A stretch of 64,000 bases of DNA. It comes from Alteraurantiacibacter buctensis (lineage in GTDB: Bacteria > Pseudomonadota > Alphaproteobacteria > Sphingomonadales > Sphingomonadaceae). How positions within the stretch are numbered: the stretch's first letter is position 1; each line of letters opens with the position of its first letter. The stretch is from positions 806,657 to 870,656 of the forward strand of contig NZ_WTYV01000002.1 in assembly GCF_009827655.1 (NCBI RefSeq), in the 5' to 3' direction. A model generated the notes under the pieces. The model searched no databases. It was not told the origin of the DNA and saw only the letters and a program-made list of their open reading frames with translations. Both the position numbers and the translations under genes were made by a program. Positions 28,511 through 41,522 of the stretch are shown piece after piece.

Positions 28511-29197
28511 ATGAACCGCCTGCTCGCTTCGCTGATCGCCCCGCTGGCCCTGGGTGCCGCCCTTGCCGTGCCTGCCGCCGCGCAGGATGCGCCGGTCGCT
28601 CCCGCCGTTACCGAAGTGCCGGTACTGGCTGCCAATCCGGACCTGAATGTCGACCGCGAGAACATCTTGTTCCTCGACCTGTCGAATGGCCGGCGCGTGG
28701 CCATCCGGCTTGTCCCGCAGTGGGCCCCGGGCCACGTAGCGCGGGTGAAGGAACTGGCGCGCAGCGGGTTCTACAACGGAGTGATTTTTCACCGCGTGAT
28801 CGATGGCTTCATGGCGCAGACCGGCGATCCGACCGGTACCGGCCAGGGCGGATCGGAGCTGCCGGACCTGACGGCAGAATTCAACCGCATGCCGCACGTG
28901 CGCGGTTCGGTCTCGATGGCGCGCCTGGGCAACGATGAGAACAGCGCGAACAGCCAGTTCTTCATCGTCTTCTACCCGCGCTTCTCGCTCGACCGGAACT
29001 ATACCAACTTCGGCCGGGTCATTTCCGGGATGGATGCAGTGGACGCGATCGAGCGGGGCGAGCCGCCGGCCAACCCCACGCGCATCCTGCAGGCGACCAT
29101 AGCGGCAGATAACATTCCGCAACTGATGCCCACTGCACCGCGGCCGCTTTCGCAAGCTCCCGCCCCGGTGGAACTGCGCAGCGCCGCCGGTAACTGA
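28511..29197 (+). CDS. Periplasmic cyclophilin-type peptidyl-prolyl isomerase
   Basis: A 228-residue PPIase. The signal peptide covers about residues 1-25 (ending PAAAQD). The cyclophilin domain (about 45-200) shows FYNGVIFHRVIDGFMAQTGDPTGTGQGGSELPDLTAEF, in which the HRV, Phe-Met-x-Gln and GDPTGTG elements form the active site, then RGSVSMARLGNDENSANSQFFI. It folds secreted proteins by proline isomerisation. GTG 28508 directly before the ATG is an alternative start. It precedes queA by 24 bp. Confidence 0.94.
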   Translation: MNRLLASLIAPLALGAALAVPAAAQDAPVAPAVTEVPVLAANPDLNVDRENILFLDLSNGRRVAIRLVPQWAPGHVARVKELARSGFYNGVIFHRVIDGFMAQTGDPTGTGQGGSELPDLTAEFNRMPHVRGSVSMARLGNDENSANSQFFIVFYPRFSLDRNYTNFGRVISGMDAVDAIERGEPPANPTRILQATIAADNIPQLMPTAPRPLSQAPAPVELRSAAGN

Positions 29198-29221
29198 TGC
29201 CGGCGACGAGTTTGGCCCGCC

Positions 29222-30256
29222 GTGCGGGTTGACCTGTTCGATTTTGACCTGCCGCCAGAACGCATAGCGCTGCGGCCCGTGCGCCCGCGTGATGCTGCGC
29301 GCATGCTGGTGGTGCGGGGCAGCGATGCGCCTTTCGAGGATCGGGGCGTGCTTGACCTGCCGGCGCTGCTGAACCCCGGCGATGTCATCGTGTTCAACGA
29401 TACCCGCGTCATTCCTGCCCAGCTTGAGGGCATGCGGGGTGAGGCCCGCATCGGTGCCACTCTGCACAAGCGGGTGGACCTGCGGCGCTGGCAGGCTTTC
29501 ATCCGCAACGCCAAGCGGCTGCGGGTGGGCGATATCATAGCCTTTCCGGCAGGTGTCCAGGCCGTGGCCGAAGCGCGGAACGATGACGGCAGCTTCACCC
29601 TGGCCTTCGCGGGTGACGAGCCGGTGGAAGTGCTGCTGGAGCGGGCCGGGCGGATGCCGCTGCCACCCTATATCGCGCAGAAGCGCGGCGGCGCGGACGA
29701 GGCGGACAAGGCTGATTACCAGACCGTTTTCGCGCGCGAGGATGGCGCGGTTGCCGCGCCCACCGCCTCGCTCCACTTCACGCCGCGCCTGCTCGATGCG
29801 CTGGATGCCGCCGGGATCATCCGCGCCACGCTGACCCTGCACGTGGGCGCGGGCACATTCCTGCCGGTCAAGGCCGAGGATACGACCAAGCACAGGATGC
29901 ACGCCGAGTTCGGCCGCATCCCGGCGGAAACGGCGGCGCTGCTGAACGAGGCGCGGGCCAAAGGCGGGCGGATCATCGCCGCCGGGACCACCGCGCTGCG
30001 CCTGCTGGAAAGCGCCGCGGACGAACAGGGGACGATCCACCCTTTCGAGGGCGATACGGCCATCTTCATCACGCCGGGATATCGCTTTCGCGCGGTCGAC
30101 GGGCTGATGACCAACTTCCACCTGCCCAAGAGCACGCTGTTCATGCTGGTCAGCGCGCTGATGGGGCGCGAGCGGATGCAGGCCGCCTATGCCCATGCCA
30201 TAGCGCAGGAATACCGGTTCTACAGCTATGGAGACTCCAGCCTGCTGCTGCCGTAA
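29222..30256 (+). CDS. queA: tRNA preQ1(34) S-adenosylmethionine ribosyltransferase-isomerase QueA
   Basis: A 344-residue enzyme that converts preQ1 at tRNA position 34 to epoxyqueuosine. The GTG start at 29222 gives the standard N-terminus ([29 protein letters not shown]). Family blocks include [58 protein letters not shown] and [17 protein letters not shown]. tgt, the preceding step of the pathway, is 3.2 kb further on the same strand. Confidence 0.97.
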   Translation: MRVDLFDFDLPPERIALRPVRPRDAARMLVVRGSDAPFEDRGVLDLPALLNPGDVIVFNDTRVIPAQLEGMRGEARIGATLHKRVDLRRWQAFIRNAKRLRVGDIIAFPAGVQAVAEARNDDGSFTLAFAGDEPVEVLLERAGRMPLPPYIAQKRGGADEADKADYQTVFAREDGAVAAPTASLHFTPRLLDALDAAGIIRATLTLHVGAGTFLPVKAEDTTKHRMHAEFGRIPAETAALLNEARAKGGRIIAAGTTALRLLESAADEQGTIHPFEGDTAIFITPGYRFRAVDGLMTNFHLPKSTLFMLVSALMGRERMQAAYAHAIAQEYRFYSYGDSSLLLP

Positions 30257-30265
30257 GGGGCGGGC

Positions 30266-30661
30266 CTACTCGGTGGTCTTGCCGTCGAAATGCTCGTGGG
30301 CAGCCTCTGCCTCGGCGCAGGTGGCGTGGATCGTTCCATCGATATGCTCGGGCGGCCCATAGATGGTGTACATCTTGAGCGGTTCGGACCCGGTGCAGCG
30401 CACGTTGTGGCGGGCACCTTGCGGCACGATGACGGCATCGTCAGCCTTCACCTGATAGATATTTTCGTCAATTTCCACCTCGCCTTCGCCCGCCTCGAAG
30501 CGGAAGAACTGGTCGCGGTCGTCGTGAATCTCGGCGCCGATGTCCTCGCCCGGTTGCAGGGTCATCAGCACCAGTTGCAGGTTGTGGCCGGTGTAGAGCA
30601 CCTTGCGGAACAGCTCGTTCTGCTCGGTCGCCCGTTCGATGTTGTCGTGATAGCCCTTCAC
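30266..30661 (-). CDS. Cupin-domain protein
   Basis: A 131-residue single-domain cupin, start GTG 30661 with a good SD (AGGAG, 7 nt). Cupin motif 1 is LQPGEDIGAEIHDDRDQFFRFEAGEGEVEI, with His, Asp and Glu as likely metal ligands. Motif 2 is VPQGARHNVRCTGSEPLKMYTIYG, with the second His. The N-terminal MKGYHDNIERATEQNELFRKVL and the tail with EHIDGTIHAT occur in the mannose-6-phosphate-isomerase-like cupin group often annotated only as 'cupin domain-containing'. Substrate unknown. Divergent from the ABC exporter; no signal peptide. Confidence 0.9.
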   Translation of the reverse strand: MKGYHDNIERATEQNELFRKVLYTGHNLQLVLMTLQPGEDIGAEIHDDRDQFFRFEAGEGEVEIDENIYQVKADDAVIVPQGARHNVRCTGSEPLKMYTIYGPPEHIDGTIHATCAEAEAAHEHFDGKTTE

Positions 30662-30791
30662 GTGCCGCTCCTTTGCCGGTTCCGTCCGTTGCATGATGGT
30701 TCGGCAGATGCATCCGGGCAAGGGGCACCTTGGCCGGAGTAAAGAATGCGTTGGCTTGTCAAACCGGTCGGCTTGCCCAAGGTTGCGGCCC

Positions 30792-31748
30792 ATGGTCAGA
30801 GACATTGCCGATCCGATCCTGGAGATTCGCGGACTCCAGAAAACCTATCCCAATGGCCCCACGGCGCTGGGCGGGGTGGACCTGTCCATCCGCAAGGGTG
30901 AGATCTTCGCTCTGCTTGGCCCCAACGGCGCGGGCAAGACCACGCTGATCGGCAGCGTTTGCGGGCTGGTGAATCCCACCGGCGGCACCATCAGCGCCTT
31001 CGGGCACGACCTGGCGCGGGACTGGCGCAGGGTCCGCAGCCGCATCGGTCTGGTGCCGCAAGAGCTCAGCTTCGACATGTTCGACAAGGTAATCCGCCAG
31101 GTGCGCTATTCGCGCGGGCTGTTCGGCCTGCCGAATGATGAAGCGCGGATCGAGGAAGTGCTGCGCAGCCTCAGCCTGTGGGACAAGCGGGATGAGCCGA
31201 TCCGCAAGCTGTCGGGCGGCATGAAGCGCCGGGTGATGATCGCCAAGGCGCTGGCGCACGATCCTGACCTGTTGTTCCTGGACGAGCCGACCGCCGGGGT
31301 GGACGTGGAACTGCGGCGCGACATGTGGGACCAGATCGGTGCTCTGCGCGATCGCGGCACCACGATCATCCTCACCACCCACTATATCGAAGAGGCCGAG
31401 GAAATGGCCGACCGGGTGGGCGTGATCAACAAGGGCCGCATCCTGCTGGTGGACGACAAGGCCGCCATCATGGCCAAGCTGGGCCGCACCGAGGCGCACT
31501 TCACACTGGCGGCGCCGCTCGACAGCCTGCCTGATGCGATCGCCCACTATCCGGTTGTGCTGGAACAGGGCGGGTTTCGCCTCACCTATCGCGGCGGCGA
31601 CGGCACCGGCAAAGGCAAGCGCGAGGTGGCCGAACTGGCGCAGGACCTGGTGCGCGCCGGCATTGCCTATACCGGGCTGGAGACTGCCGAATCGACGCTG
31701 GAGGAGATTTTCGTGGGCCTGCTCAACGAACAGGAGAAGGCGGCATGA
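30792..31748 (+). CDS. ABC-2 exporter ATP-binding protein
   Basis: A 318-residue ATPase of the DRR/Ccm-like (ABC-2) type. Walker A LGPNGAGKTTLIG, Q-loop VPQE, signature LSGGMKRRVMIAKAL, Walker B LLFLDEPTAGVDVELRR and switch TTHYIEEAEEMADRV are all present. The C-terminal 80 residues form the extension typical of multidrug or polysaccharide exporters of this class. The ATG overlaps nothing upstream. Its stop overlaps the permease start by 4 bp (ATGA), so the pair works together. The substrate is unknown. Confidence 0.94.
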   Translation: MVRDIADPILEIRGLQKTYPNGPTALGGVDLSIRKGEIFALLGPNGAGKTTLIGSVCGLVNPTGGTISAFGHDLARDWRRVRSRIGLVPQELSFDMFDKVIRQVRYSRGLFGLPNDEARIEEVLRSLSLWDKRDEPIRKLSGGMKRRVMIAKALAHDPDLLFLDEPTAGVDVELRRDMWDQIGALRDRGTTIILTTHYIEEAEEMADRVGVINKGRILLVDDKAAIMAKLGRTEAHFTLAAPLDSLPDAIAHYPVVLEQGGFRLTYRGGDGTGKGKREVAELAQDLVRAGIAYTGLETAESTLEEIFVGLLNEQEKAA

Positions 31749-32512
31749 CCCTCAACCTGCGCGGCTCCGCAGCCATCCTGAAGAACGAGCTGACGCGGTT
31801 CTTCCGCACGGCCTTCGGCAGCATCGTTTCGCCGGTATTGACCACCTCGCTTTATTTCATCGTCTTCGGCGCGGCCATCGGCGGGCGCATCCAAGAGATC
31901 GACGGCGTGTCCTACGGTGCGTTCATCGTGCCCGGCCTGCTGATGCTGACGCTGCTTTCCGAAAGCACCAGCAACGCCAGTTTCGGCATCTACATGCCCA
32001 AGTTCACCGGGGCGATCTACGAGTTGCTCAGCGCGCCGGTGGGCGTGGCCGAGACGCTGATCGGCTTCGTGGGGGCGGCGGCACTGAAATCGCTGATCAT
32101 CGCCGCGATCATCCTGGTAACCGCGCTATTCTTCGTCGATTACACGATTGCCCATCCGCTGTTCGCGCTGGGCTATGTGGTTCTGGTGGCGGCCGCCTTC
32201 AGCCTGTTCGGCTTTGTCCTGGGTCTGTGGGCGGATGGCTTCGAGCGGTTGCAGATCGTGCCGATGCTGATCCTTACCCCGCTGACCTTCCTGGGTGGCA
32301 CGTTCTATTCCATCGACATGCTCGCCGAGCCGTGGCGCACCGTGGCCCAGCTCAACCCGATCTTTTACCTCATCAACGGCCTGCGTTGGACCTTCACCGG
32401 CACCAGCGACGTGCCGATCGGCGTGGCTTTCGGCATGACACTGGCGTTCGTCGTCATCTGCATCGCGATCATCGCATACATCTTCCGCACGGGCTGGCGC
32501 CTGCGCGAATGA
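31745..32512 (+). CDS. ABC-2 type permease
   Basis: A 255-residue integral membrane protein with about six helices (first at 27-48, then 58-80, 108-135, 142-165, 172-192 and 228-248). The motif FLGGTFYSIDMLAEPWRTVAQLNPIFYLINGLRW is the ABC-2 'transport system permease' signature, like YadH/NodJ. It forms an exporter with the ATPase just upstream, start overlapping by 4 bp. A DUF481 outer-membrane protein follows 18 bp later, so a cell-envelope substrate is plausible (inference). Confidence 0.93.
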   Translation: MTLNLRGSAAILKNELTRFFRTAFGSIVSPVLTTSLYFIVFGAAIGGRIQEIDGVSYGAFIVPGLLMLTLLSESTSNASFGIYMPKFTGAIYELLSAPVGVAETLIGFVGAAALKSLIIAAIILVTALFFVDYTIAHPLFALGYVVLVAAAFSLFGFVLGLWADGFERLQIVPMLILTPLTFLGGTFYSIDMLAEPWRTVAQLNPIFYLINGLRWTFTGTSDVPIGVAFGMTLAFVVICIAIIAYIFRTGWRLRE

Positions 32513-32530
32513 TGAATTAATCTGCGACCC

Positions 32531-34616
<2,086 letters not shown>

Positions 34617-34621
34617 GGCAT

Positions 34622-34652
34622 AAAAGAAAAGGGCGGCCCTTGCGGACCGCCC
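34622..34652 (-). terminator. Rho-independent terminator of rpsD
   Basis: A stem GGGCGG/CCGCCC with an extra inner CC/GG across one mismatch (34631-34652). On the minus strand it is followed by TTTTCTTTT (34630-34622). It lies 26 bp past the rpsD stop and may act weakly for tgt on the other strand. Confidence 0.85.
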
Positions 34653-34677
34653 CTTCGTGTCAGGCTGATGCCGGACC

Positions 34678-35292
34678 TTAGCGCGAGTAGAACTCGACCA
34701 CCAGGTTCGGTTCCATCTGCACCGGATAGGGCACTTCATCCAGCGTCGGCACGCGGCTGAAGGTCACCTTGTCGGTGCCATCGACCACCACGTAGTCGGG
34801 GATGTCGCGCTCGGGCAGGCTCTGGGCTTCGATCACCAGGGCCATGTTCTTGGCCTTGTCACCCAGGCTGATCACGTCACCCACGTCAACCCGGCGGCTG
34901 GCGATGTTGCACTTCACGCCGTTCACGCGGATGTGGCCGTGCGACACGATCTGGCGCGCAGCGAACACGGTGGGGGCGAACTTGGCGCGATAGACCACCA
35001 TGGCCAGGCGGCGTTCCAGCAGGCCGATCAGGTTCTGGCTGGCGTCACCCTTCATCGCGGTGGCTTCTTCATAGGTGCGGCGGAACTGCTTTTCCGTCAC
35101 ATCGCCGTAATAGCCCTTCAGCTTCTGCTTGGCGCGCAGCTGCAGGCCGAAGTCGGACATCTTGCCCTTGCGGCGCTGGCCGTGCTGGCCGGGGCCATAG
35201 GACCGCTTGTTGACCGGCGAGCTGGGACGGCCCCAGATGTTCTCGCCCATGCGGCGGTCGAGTTTGTGCTTGGCGCTTTGGCGCTTCGACAT
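34678..35292 (-). CDS. rpsD: 30S ribosomal protein S4
   Basis: A 204-residue S4. The N-terminal [21 protein letters not shown] leads to the S4 domain [34 protein letters not shown] (about 95-130). S4 nucleates 16S rRNA assembly and can repress its own translation. The gene is solitary here, away from other ribosomal genes, as in many alphaproteobacteria. A purine-rich SD (GGAGAAGACCT) precedes the ATG. The 190-bp upstream gap has no other gene. Confidence 0.98.
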   Translation of the reverse strand: MSKRQSAKHKLDRRMGENIWGRPSSPVNKRSYGPGQHGQRRKGKMSDFGLQLRAKQKLKGYYGDVTEKQFRRTYEEATAMKGDASQNLIGLLERRLAMVVYRAKFAPTVFAARQIVSHGHIRVNGVKCNIASRRVDVGDVISLGDKAKNMALVIEAQSLPERDIPDYVVVDGTDKVTFSRVPTLDEVPYPVQMEPNLVVEFYSR

Positions 35293-35482
35293 AGGTCTTC
35301 TCCAATTTGCGGGCCCGGCCCCAGTGGCAAGGCTTCAACCCGGCATCGCACCGCCCAACCGATCTGTCGGGCGCGGCCACCGCTTCACCGGGATGCGGGG
35401 CCAATCGAAAGCTCGCCTTGCGATAAGGCGGACGGTCGAAGTGAAGGCGCGCGATTAGACGATACGCCGCACAAGTCAACCC

Positions 35483-36217
35483 TCAGGAGTCGGACTGGCG
35501 CGGTGGCTTGACCAGGTAGCGCATGATCCCGCGCATGGTGCGCACTTCCAGGTGGTTCCAGCCGGGCCGGGTCAGCACGTTGCGCATGGTCAGGCGGCTG
35601 GCTTCGGCGCGGGCGGCGGGGCGGAAATAGCCACGCTGGTCCAGCGCTTCCTCCATCTGGATGATCAGGCCTTCCAGTTCCTCCTGCGGCGCGGGAGGCA
35701 GGATGTCCTCCACCGTCGGCTGCACCAGGGCCTGTCGCTTCGACCATTCGTAGGCGCACAGGATCACCGCCTGGGCCAGGTTCAGGCTGCCGAATTCCGG
35801 GTTGATCGGCACGGTCAGGATCTTGCGGGCGAGGGCCACGTCGGCCGTCTCCAGGCCGGAGCGTTCCGGGCCGAACAGGAAGGCACTGCGGCCAGGCTGC
35901 GTGGCCACTTCCTGCGCGGCCTGCTCTGGCGTCACGACCTCCTTGGTGACCCCGCGCTTGCGCACCGTGGTGGCATAGACATTGGCGCAATCGGCCACGG
36001 CCTCGGCAGTCGTCTCGAACACCTGTGCCCGTTCCAGCACCACGTCCGCGCCCGAAGCGGCGGGACCGGCGGCAGGGTTGGGCCAGCCATCGCGCGGGGC
36101 CACCAGGCGCATTTCGGTGAGGCCGAAGTTCAGCATGGCCCGCGCCGCCTTGCCGATGTTCTCGCCAAGCTGCGGGCGCACCAGCACGACGACCGGAGCC
36201 TTAGTCTCCACCGACAT
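35483..36217 (-). CDS. trmJ: tRNA (Cm32/Um32) 2'-O-methyltransferase TrmJ
   Basis: A 244-residue SPOUT methyltransferase. The knotted SAM domain is seen in [33 protein letters not shown], then [45 protein letters not shown]. The helical tail (about 180-240) is typical of TrmJ. The ATG at 36217 overlaps the end of nrdR by 17 nt, and a longer upstream reading is inside nrdR. Last gene of rpiB-glyA-orf-nrdR-trmJ. Confidence 0.94.
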   Translation of the reverse strand: MSVETKAPVVVLVRPQLGENIGKAARAMLNFGLTEMRLVAPRDGWPNPAAGPAASGADVVLERAQVFETTAEAVADCANVYATTVRKRGVTKEVVTPEQAAQEVATQPGRSAFLFGPERSGLETADVALARKILTVPINPEFGSLNLAQAVILCAYEWSKRQALVQPTVEDILPPAPQEELEGLIIQMEEALDQRGYFRPAARAEASRLTMRNVLTRPGWNHLEVRTMRGIMRYLVKPPRQSDS

Positions 36218-36662
36218 CGCGCACCTGGCTGGCGAATTCCTCGAAATCGCGCGCCTCGCTGAAGTCGCGATAGACACTGGCGAAGCGGATGTAGGCCACC
36301 GAATCGATCTGCCGCAGCCCGTCCATCACCATGCCGCCGATGCGCGAGGAGGGGACTTCGGCATCGCCTGACGTTTCCACCTGCCGCTGGATGCCGGAGA
36401 CGAGCTGGTCGATCCGTTCCTGCTCGATCCCGCGCTTGCGGCAGGCAAGGCCGATGGCCTGCTCGATCTTGGCGCGGTCGAACGGCTCGCGCTTGCCGCC
36501 GGTCTTCACCACGGTGACATCGCGCAACTGCACGCGCTCGAAGGTGGTGAAGCGCCCGCCGCAGCTTTCGCACTGGCGCCGGCGGCGGATCGAGGTGTTG
36601 TCCTCAGTCGGCCGGCTGTCCTTCACCTGGCTGTCGTCATGGGCACAGAACGGGCATCTCAT
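36201..36662 (-). CDS. nrdR: Transcriptional repressor NrdR
   Basis: A 153-residue regulator of ribonucleotide reductase genes. The zinc ribbon has Cys3, Cys6, Cys31 and Cys34 (CPFC, CESC) and the motif [25 protein letters not shown] begins the ATP-cone (about 47-135), which senses ATP/dATP. Start and length are exact for the family. It overlaps trmJ by 17 nt and follows a 73-aa membrane protein by 3 bp, in an operon headed by rpiB-glyA. The nrd genes are not in this window. Confidence 0.98.
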   Translation of the reverse strand: MRCPFCAHDDSQVKDSRPTEDNTSIRRRRQCESCGGRFTTFERVQLRDVTVVKTGGKREPFDRAKIEQAIGLACRKRGIEQERIDQLVSGIQRQVETSGDAEVPSSRIGGMVMDGLRQIDSVAYIRFASVYRDFSEARDFEEFASQVRDVGGD

Positions 36663-36665
36663 GGA

Positions 36666-36887
36666 TTACGGACGGATTCGCTTGTAGAGCATGATCGTGG
36701 CCCCGGCGAGCAGGCCGATCGGCCAGGTGACCACGGGCAGCAGTGCGGCGGCTACCGCACCGGCACCGGCTGCCACCAGCACCGGCTTGGTCGACGGGTG
36801 GGCCATGCCTTCGCGGCCCATGTCCTTCACTTCGGCGATGGCATCCACCAGGATGCGGCTGTCGATCGGCTTTTCGGGATCGTTCAT
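36666..36887 (-). CDS. Small hypothetical membrane protein
   Basis: About 73 residues from ATG 36887 (SD AAGG 9 nt upstream, lying in the end of glyA). The first 30 residues are polar (MNDPEKPIDSRILVDAIAEV...). Then a hydrophobic stretch at about 33-63 (VLVAAGAGAVAAALLPVVTWPIGLLAGATIML) forms one or two membrane passes, and the end is YKRIRP. I do not recognise it. It sits between glyA and nrdR, 6 bp and 3 bp away, so it is part of that operon. Confidence 0.75.
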   Translation of the reverse strand: MNDPEKPIDSRILVDAIAEVKDMGREGMAHPSTKPVLVAAGAGAVAAALLPVVTWPIGLLAGATIMLYKRIRP

Positions 36888-36893
36888 GGGCAC

Positions 36894-38203
<1,310 letters not shown>

Positions 38204-38204
<1 letters not shown>

Positions 38205-38662
38205 CAGGCAATTTCCTGCGACTGGGGGAACTGGGGACTGGTGAGCTTGTCCACGCGGCCGGCATGGCGGCCGCCTTCGAACTCGGCGGCGAGGAAGGTC
38301 TCAAGGCAGGTGCGCGCCATGTCCGGCCCGATCAGCCGGGCGCCCATGGCGATCACGTTGGCATCGTTGTGCTCGCGCGCCAGGGCGGCGGCATAAGGCT
38401 CGTTGACCAGGGCGCAGCGCACCGCGGGGTGGCGGTTGACGGCGATCGAGATGCCGATGCCCGATCCGCACAGCACCACGCCGCGCTGGGCCGAACCATC
38501 GGCAATCGCCTGGGCCAGCTTGTAACCGTAATCGGGATAGTCGACCCGGTCGGCGTTGTCCGGCCCCAGGTCCAGCACATCGTGGCCCCAGTCTCGCAGC
38601 GCCTGCGCCAGGTCGGCCTTCAGCGCGAATGCGGCATGGTCGGAGGCGATGGCGATGCGCAA
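38204..38662 (-). CDS. rpiB: Ribose-5-phosphate isomerase B
   Basis: A 152-residue RpiB-type isomerase. The start is TTG 38662, giving the exact family N-terminus ([14 protein letters not shown]); upstream codons to a GTG at 38707 add 15 poor residues. Motifs: [43 protein letters not shown], the catalytic Cys in [16 protein letters not shown], and [15 protein letters not shown]. It heads rpiB-glyA-orf-nrdR-trmJ, and its stop overlaps the glyA start. Confidence 0.95.
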
Positions 38663-38791
38663 GGAATCTGTCCTGTTAGTGATCCGGGGATTCGTTCTGG
38701 GGTGCACTTAGGCCCGACCACCGGCCAATTCCACCCCTGCTAAGCTGTCAGGTGGCCAAGCCAGCCTTTTTGCCGTGTCCAGCTTGCCATC

Positions 38792-38811
38792 ATTTGATTA
38801 GTCAGACAAAT
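38792..38811. promoter_or_regulatory. GntR(FCD)-like operator before the esterase gene
   Basis: A 20-bp imperfect dyad with outer arms ATTTG and CAAAT and the core TAGTCAGACA, which has the GTC-n-GAC half-sites seen in binding sites of FCD-type GntR regulators. It ends 53 bp before the esterase ATG, a position fitting a repressor site. No GntR gene is in this window, so the partner is unknown. Confidence 0.45.
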
Positions 38812-38864
38812 AGCTCTGCGAGGAGCCGCCGGGAACATGCGGCCGGGAGTGGGGAGAATTGACG

Positions 38865-40469
38865 ATGGATGGCACGGGTCTGGCAGCATCGCGCCGGGTG
38901 TTCCTGGCAGGCTTTTCGGCACTTGCCGCCTCCGTGCCTCTGGGCGGTCTGCGCGCGGCTGATGGGGCTATGGTCCAGACCACTGCCGGCAGGGTGAGGG
39001 GCGGGATGGACCGGGGTGTCCACGTGTTTCGGGGCGTTCCCTACGGCGCGCCGACCGGCGGGGCCAACCGCTGGCGCGCGCCGCAGCCGCGTGCGCCGTG
39101 GCGCGGCGTGCGCGATGCCAGCATCTACGGCCCGGCTGCCCCGCAACATCCCGACCAGGCGTTCGACGACCGGCCCGATGCCGCGCGCCCGTCCGAGGAT
39201 TGTCTGGTGGTCAACATCTGGACCCCCGGCCCCGATCCGCAGGCCCGCCGCCCCGTAATGGTGTGGCTGCACGGCGGCGGCACGGCGGTCGGCTCGGGCC
39301 AGGAATACGTCAACGACGGGACCAACCTGGCGAGCCGGCAGGACGTGGTACTGGTGACGGTCAACCACCGCCTCAACGCCTTCGGCTACCTGTGGTTCGA
39401 TGATCTGGCCCCCGCCGGATCGGTGGACGCCAACGTGGGCCAGCTTGACCTGGTGGCGGCACTGGCCTGGGTGCGCGATAACATCGCGAACTTCGGCGGC
39501 GATCCGGGCAACGTGACCATCTTCGGCCAGTCGGGCGGGGGCGGCAAGGTCTCGGCCCTGCTCGCCATGCCGGCGGCGCGCGGCCTGTTCCACAAGGCCA
39601 TCCTGCAAAGCGGCTTTTCGGTCACCGGGGGCAACAAGCTGGCTTTTCGCGAGGTCACAGCGAAACTATTTGACGCCGCCGGAGTGGCGCGGGGCAACGT
39701 CGATGGCCTGCGGGCACTGACCACCGAGCAGGTGCAGGCTGCGTACTGGACCGCCAGCAACGGCGTGCCCCTGCGCGGCAGCGGGATCGTGACCGACGGC
39801 GTGGTGCTGCCGCGCGATCCGTTCGATCCGAACCTGCCGGTGCCATCGCCCGACATCCCGCTGCTGCTGGGCCACACGGCGCAGGAGACCACGGTGCTGT
39901 TCCCGCCGCCCGAGGCCTTTACGGTTAGCTGGGAAGGCCTTCCTGCTCTGCTGGGCGGGGGCAATGCACTGAACCTCTACGGAGCTGCGCGCGAGGCCGG
40001 GCCGCTGGTCGAGGGATTCCGCCGCCTGCATCCGCAAACCTCGCCCAGCGACATCTATTTCGCCATCACCACAGCCGGGGGCATGGGCCGCAACGCCCGC
40101 ATCGTGCTCGACAAGCGCCTGGCGGGGGCCACCGCCCCCACGTACCAGTACCTGATGGCGTGGAAGACCCACGTGCAGGATGGCCGCCTGGGGGCCACCC
40201 ACGGCACCGAGCTGCCGATGGTGTTCGATACCGCGCAGCAGCGTTTCGGCCTGATCGGGAATGACCAGGCCCAGTTCCAGGCGATGGCCGATGTGGTCAG
40301 CCCCATGTGGGCGCAGTTTGCCCGCACCGGTAATCCCAACAGGCCGGGCCTGCCCGAATGGCCCGAATACCGGCGCGGCGAGCGGGCGGCGATGGTGTTC
40401 GACGTGCAATCGCAGGCATTCAGCGATCCACTGGGGCCGGAACTGGCACTGATCGAACGCTATTATTGA
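38865..40469 (+). CDS. Tat-exported carboxylesterase (type B / esterase family)
   Basis: A 534-residue alpha/beta-hydrolase. A twin-Arg signal is seen in ASRRVFLAGFSALAASVPLGG (Arg10-Arg11). The catalytic pieces are the EDCLVVNIW segment (about 111-119), oxyanion hole HGGG (136-139), the nucleophile Ser223 in FGQSGGGG (E to Q compared with the usual GESAGG), a Glu in HTAQETTVLF, and a His in LGATHGTELP. The start is ATG 38865, behind a GGGGAG SD 8 nt away. It is followed after 11 bp by a second Tat-exported gene. Likely an ester- or lactone-hydrolysing periplasmic enzyme; the substrate is not evident. Confidence 0.92.
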   Translation: MDGTGLAASRRVFLAGFSALAASVPLGGLRAADGAMVQTTAGRVRGGMDRGVHVFRGVPYGAPTGGANRWRAPQPRAPWRGVRDASIYGPAAPQHPDQAFDDRPDAARPSEDCLVVNIWTPGPDPQARRPVMVWLHGGGTAVGSGQEYVNDGTNLASRQDVVLVTVNHRLNAFGYLWFDDLAPAGSVDANVGQLDLVAALAWVRDNIANFGGDPGNVTIFGQSGGGGKVSALLAMPAARGLFHKAILQSGFSVTGGNKLAFREVTAKLFDAAGVARGNVDGLRALTTEQVQAAYWTASNGVPLRGSGIVTDGVVLPRDPFDPNLPVPSPDIPLLLGHTAQETTVLFPPPEAFTVSWEGLPALLGGGNALNLYGAAREAGPLVEGFRRLHPQTSPSDIYFAITTAGGMGRNARIVLDKRLAGATAPTYQYLMAWKTHVQDGRLGATHGTELPMVFDTAQQRFGLIGNDQAQFQAMADVVSPMWAQFARTGNPNRPGLPEWPEYRRGERAAMVFDVQSQAFSDPLGPELALIERYY

Positions 40470-40480
40470 GAGGGACCAGG

Positions 40481-41518
40481 ATGGACCGCAGGACTTTCAT
40501 CGCCGGCAGCATGGCCGCAGGATCGCTGGCGGTGGCGGGGCATGCGGCGGCGGCCACGCGCGACTGGTCGGGCCTTTCGCCCGTCCGCTATCCCGACCCG
40601 GACGTGCTGGTGCTCGATCCGCGCTTCGGCAAGTACAAGCTGGGCAACGCCGCGATCGAACGGGTCCATACCGGCAACCGCTGGGCGGAAGGGCCGGCGT
40701 GGAATGGCGCGGGGCAGTTCCTGGTGTGGAGCGACGTGGCTGAAAACGTGCAGCGCCGTTGGCTGGCAGACGACGGGCGGGTGACAACCTTCCGCAACCC
40801 GTCAGGCTATTCCAACGGCAACACCTTTGATTTCGAGGGTCGGCAGATCACCTTCGAGCACGGCGGGCGGCGGGTTCTGCGCTTCGAGCACAGCGGCGCG
40901 GTGACGGTGCTAGCCGACAGCTTCAACGGCAAGCCTTTCAACGCCCCCAACGACGGCGTGGTCACGCCCGATGGCGCGCTGTGGTTCACCGATCCCGGCT
41001 ATGGCAGCATGGTCGATTATGAGGGCTATGCCCGGCCGCTGGAACTGAAGGAGGCAGTCTATCGGCTGGACCTGGCAACGGGTAACCTGCGGGTGGCGAC
41101 CGATGCCCTGCTGAAGCCCAATGGCCTGTGCTTCAGCCCGGATTACCGTACGCTCTATGTGGTGGACACCGGCGGCGATGTGCCCAAGCCGATCTACGCC
41201 TTCGATGTCGGCAGCGACGGGCGGCTGTCCCGCCAGCGCGTGTTCGCCACCATGGCCTACAACGGCATGGCCGGCGGGTCTGACGGGGTACGCGCCGATG
41301 TCGACGGCAACATCTGGGCGGCGGCGGGCTGGGCGGGCGAGGGGTTCGACGGGGTCCACGTGTTTGCGTCCGACGGCACCCGGATCGGGGCGATCATGCT
41401 GCCCGAGATCTGCAGCAACCTCACGTTCGGCGGCCCGCGCCGCAACCGGCTATTCATGACCGCCAGCCAGTCGGTCTATGCGCTTTATGTTGAGACGCGC
41501 GGGGCGCACGTCTGCTGA
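40481..41518 (+). CDS. Tat-exported SMP-30/gluconolactonase-like protein
   Basis: A 345-residue protein with a twin-Arg signal (MDRRTFIAGSMAAGSLAVAG). The body is a six-bladed beta-propeller of the SMP-30/LRE family: WAEGPAWNGAGQFLVWSDV, NPSGYSNGNTFDFEGRQITFEHGGRRVLR, FNAPNDGVVTPDGALWFTDPGYG and LLKPNGLCFSPDYRTLYVVDTGG, which carry the metal-binding Glu, Asn and Asp of the lactonase site. It overlaps nothing, starts 11 bp after the esterase, and converges with the GMC oxidoreductase (4 bp between the stops). Role inferred: hydrolysis of a sugar or related lactone in the periplasm. Confidence 0.92.
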   Translation: MDRRTFIAGSMAAGSLAVAGHAAAATRDWSGLSPVRYPDPDVLVLDPRFGKYKLGNAAIERVHTGNRWAEGPAWNGAGQFLVWSDVAENVQRRWLADDGRVTTFRNPSGYSNGNTFDFEGRQITFEHGGRRVLRFEHSGAVTVLADSFNGKPFNAPNDGVVTPDGALWFTDPGYGSMVDYEGYARPLELKEAVYRLDLATGNLRVATDALLKPNGLCFSPDYRTLYVVDTGGDVPKPIYAFDVGSDGRLSRQRVFATMAYNGMAGGSDGVRADVDGNIWAAAGWAGEGFDGVHVFASDGTRIGAIMLPEICSNLTFGGPRRNRLFMTASQSVYALYVETRGAHVC

Positions 41519-41522
41519 CGGG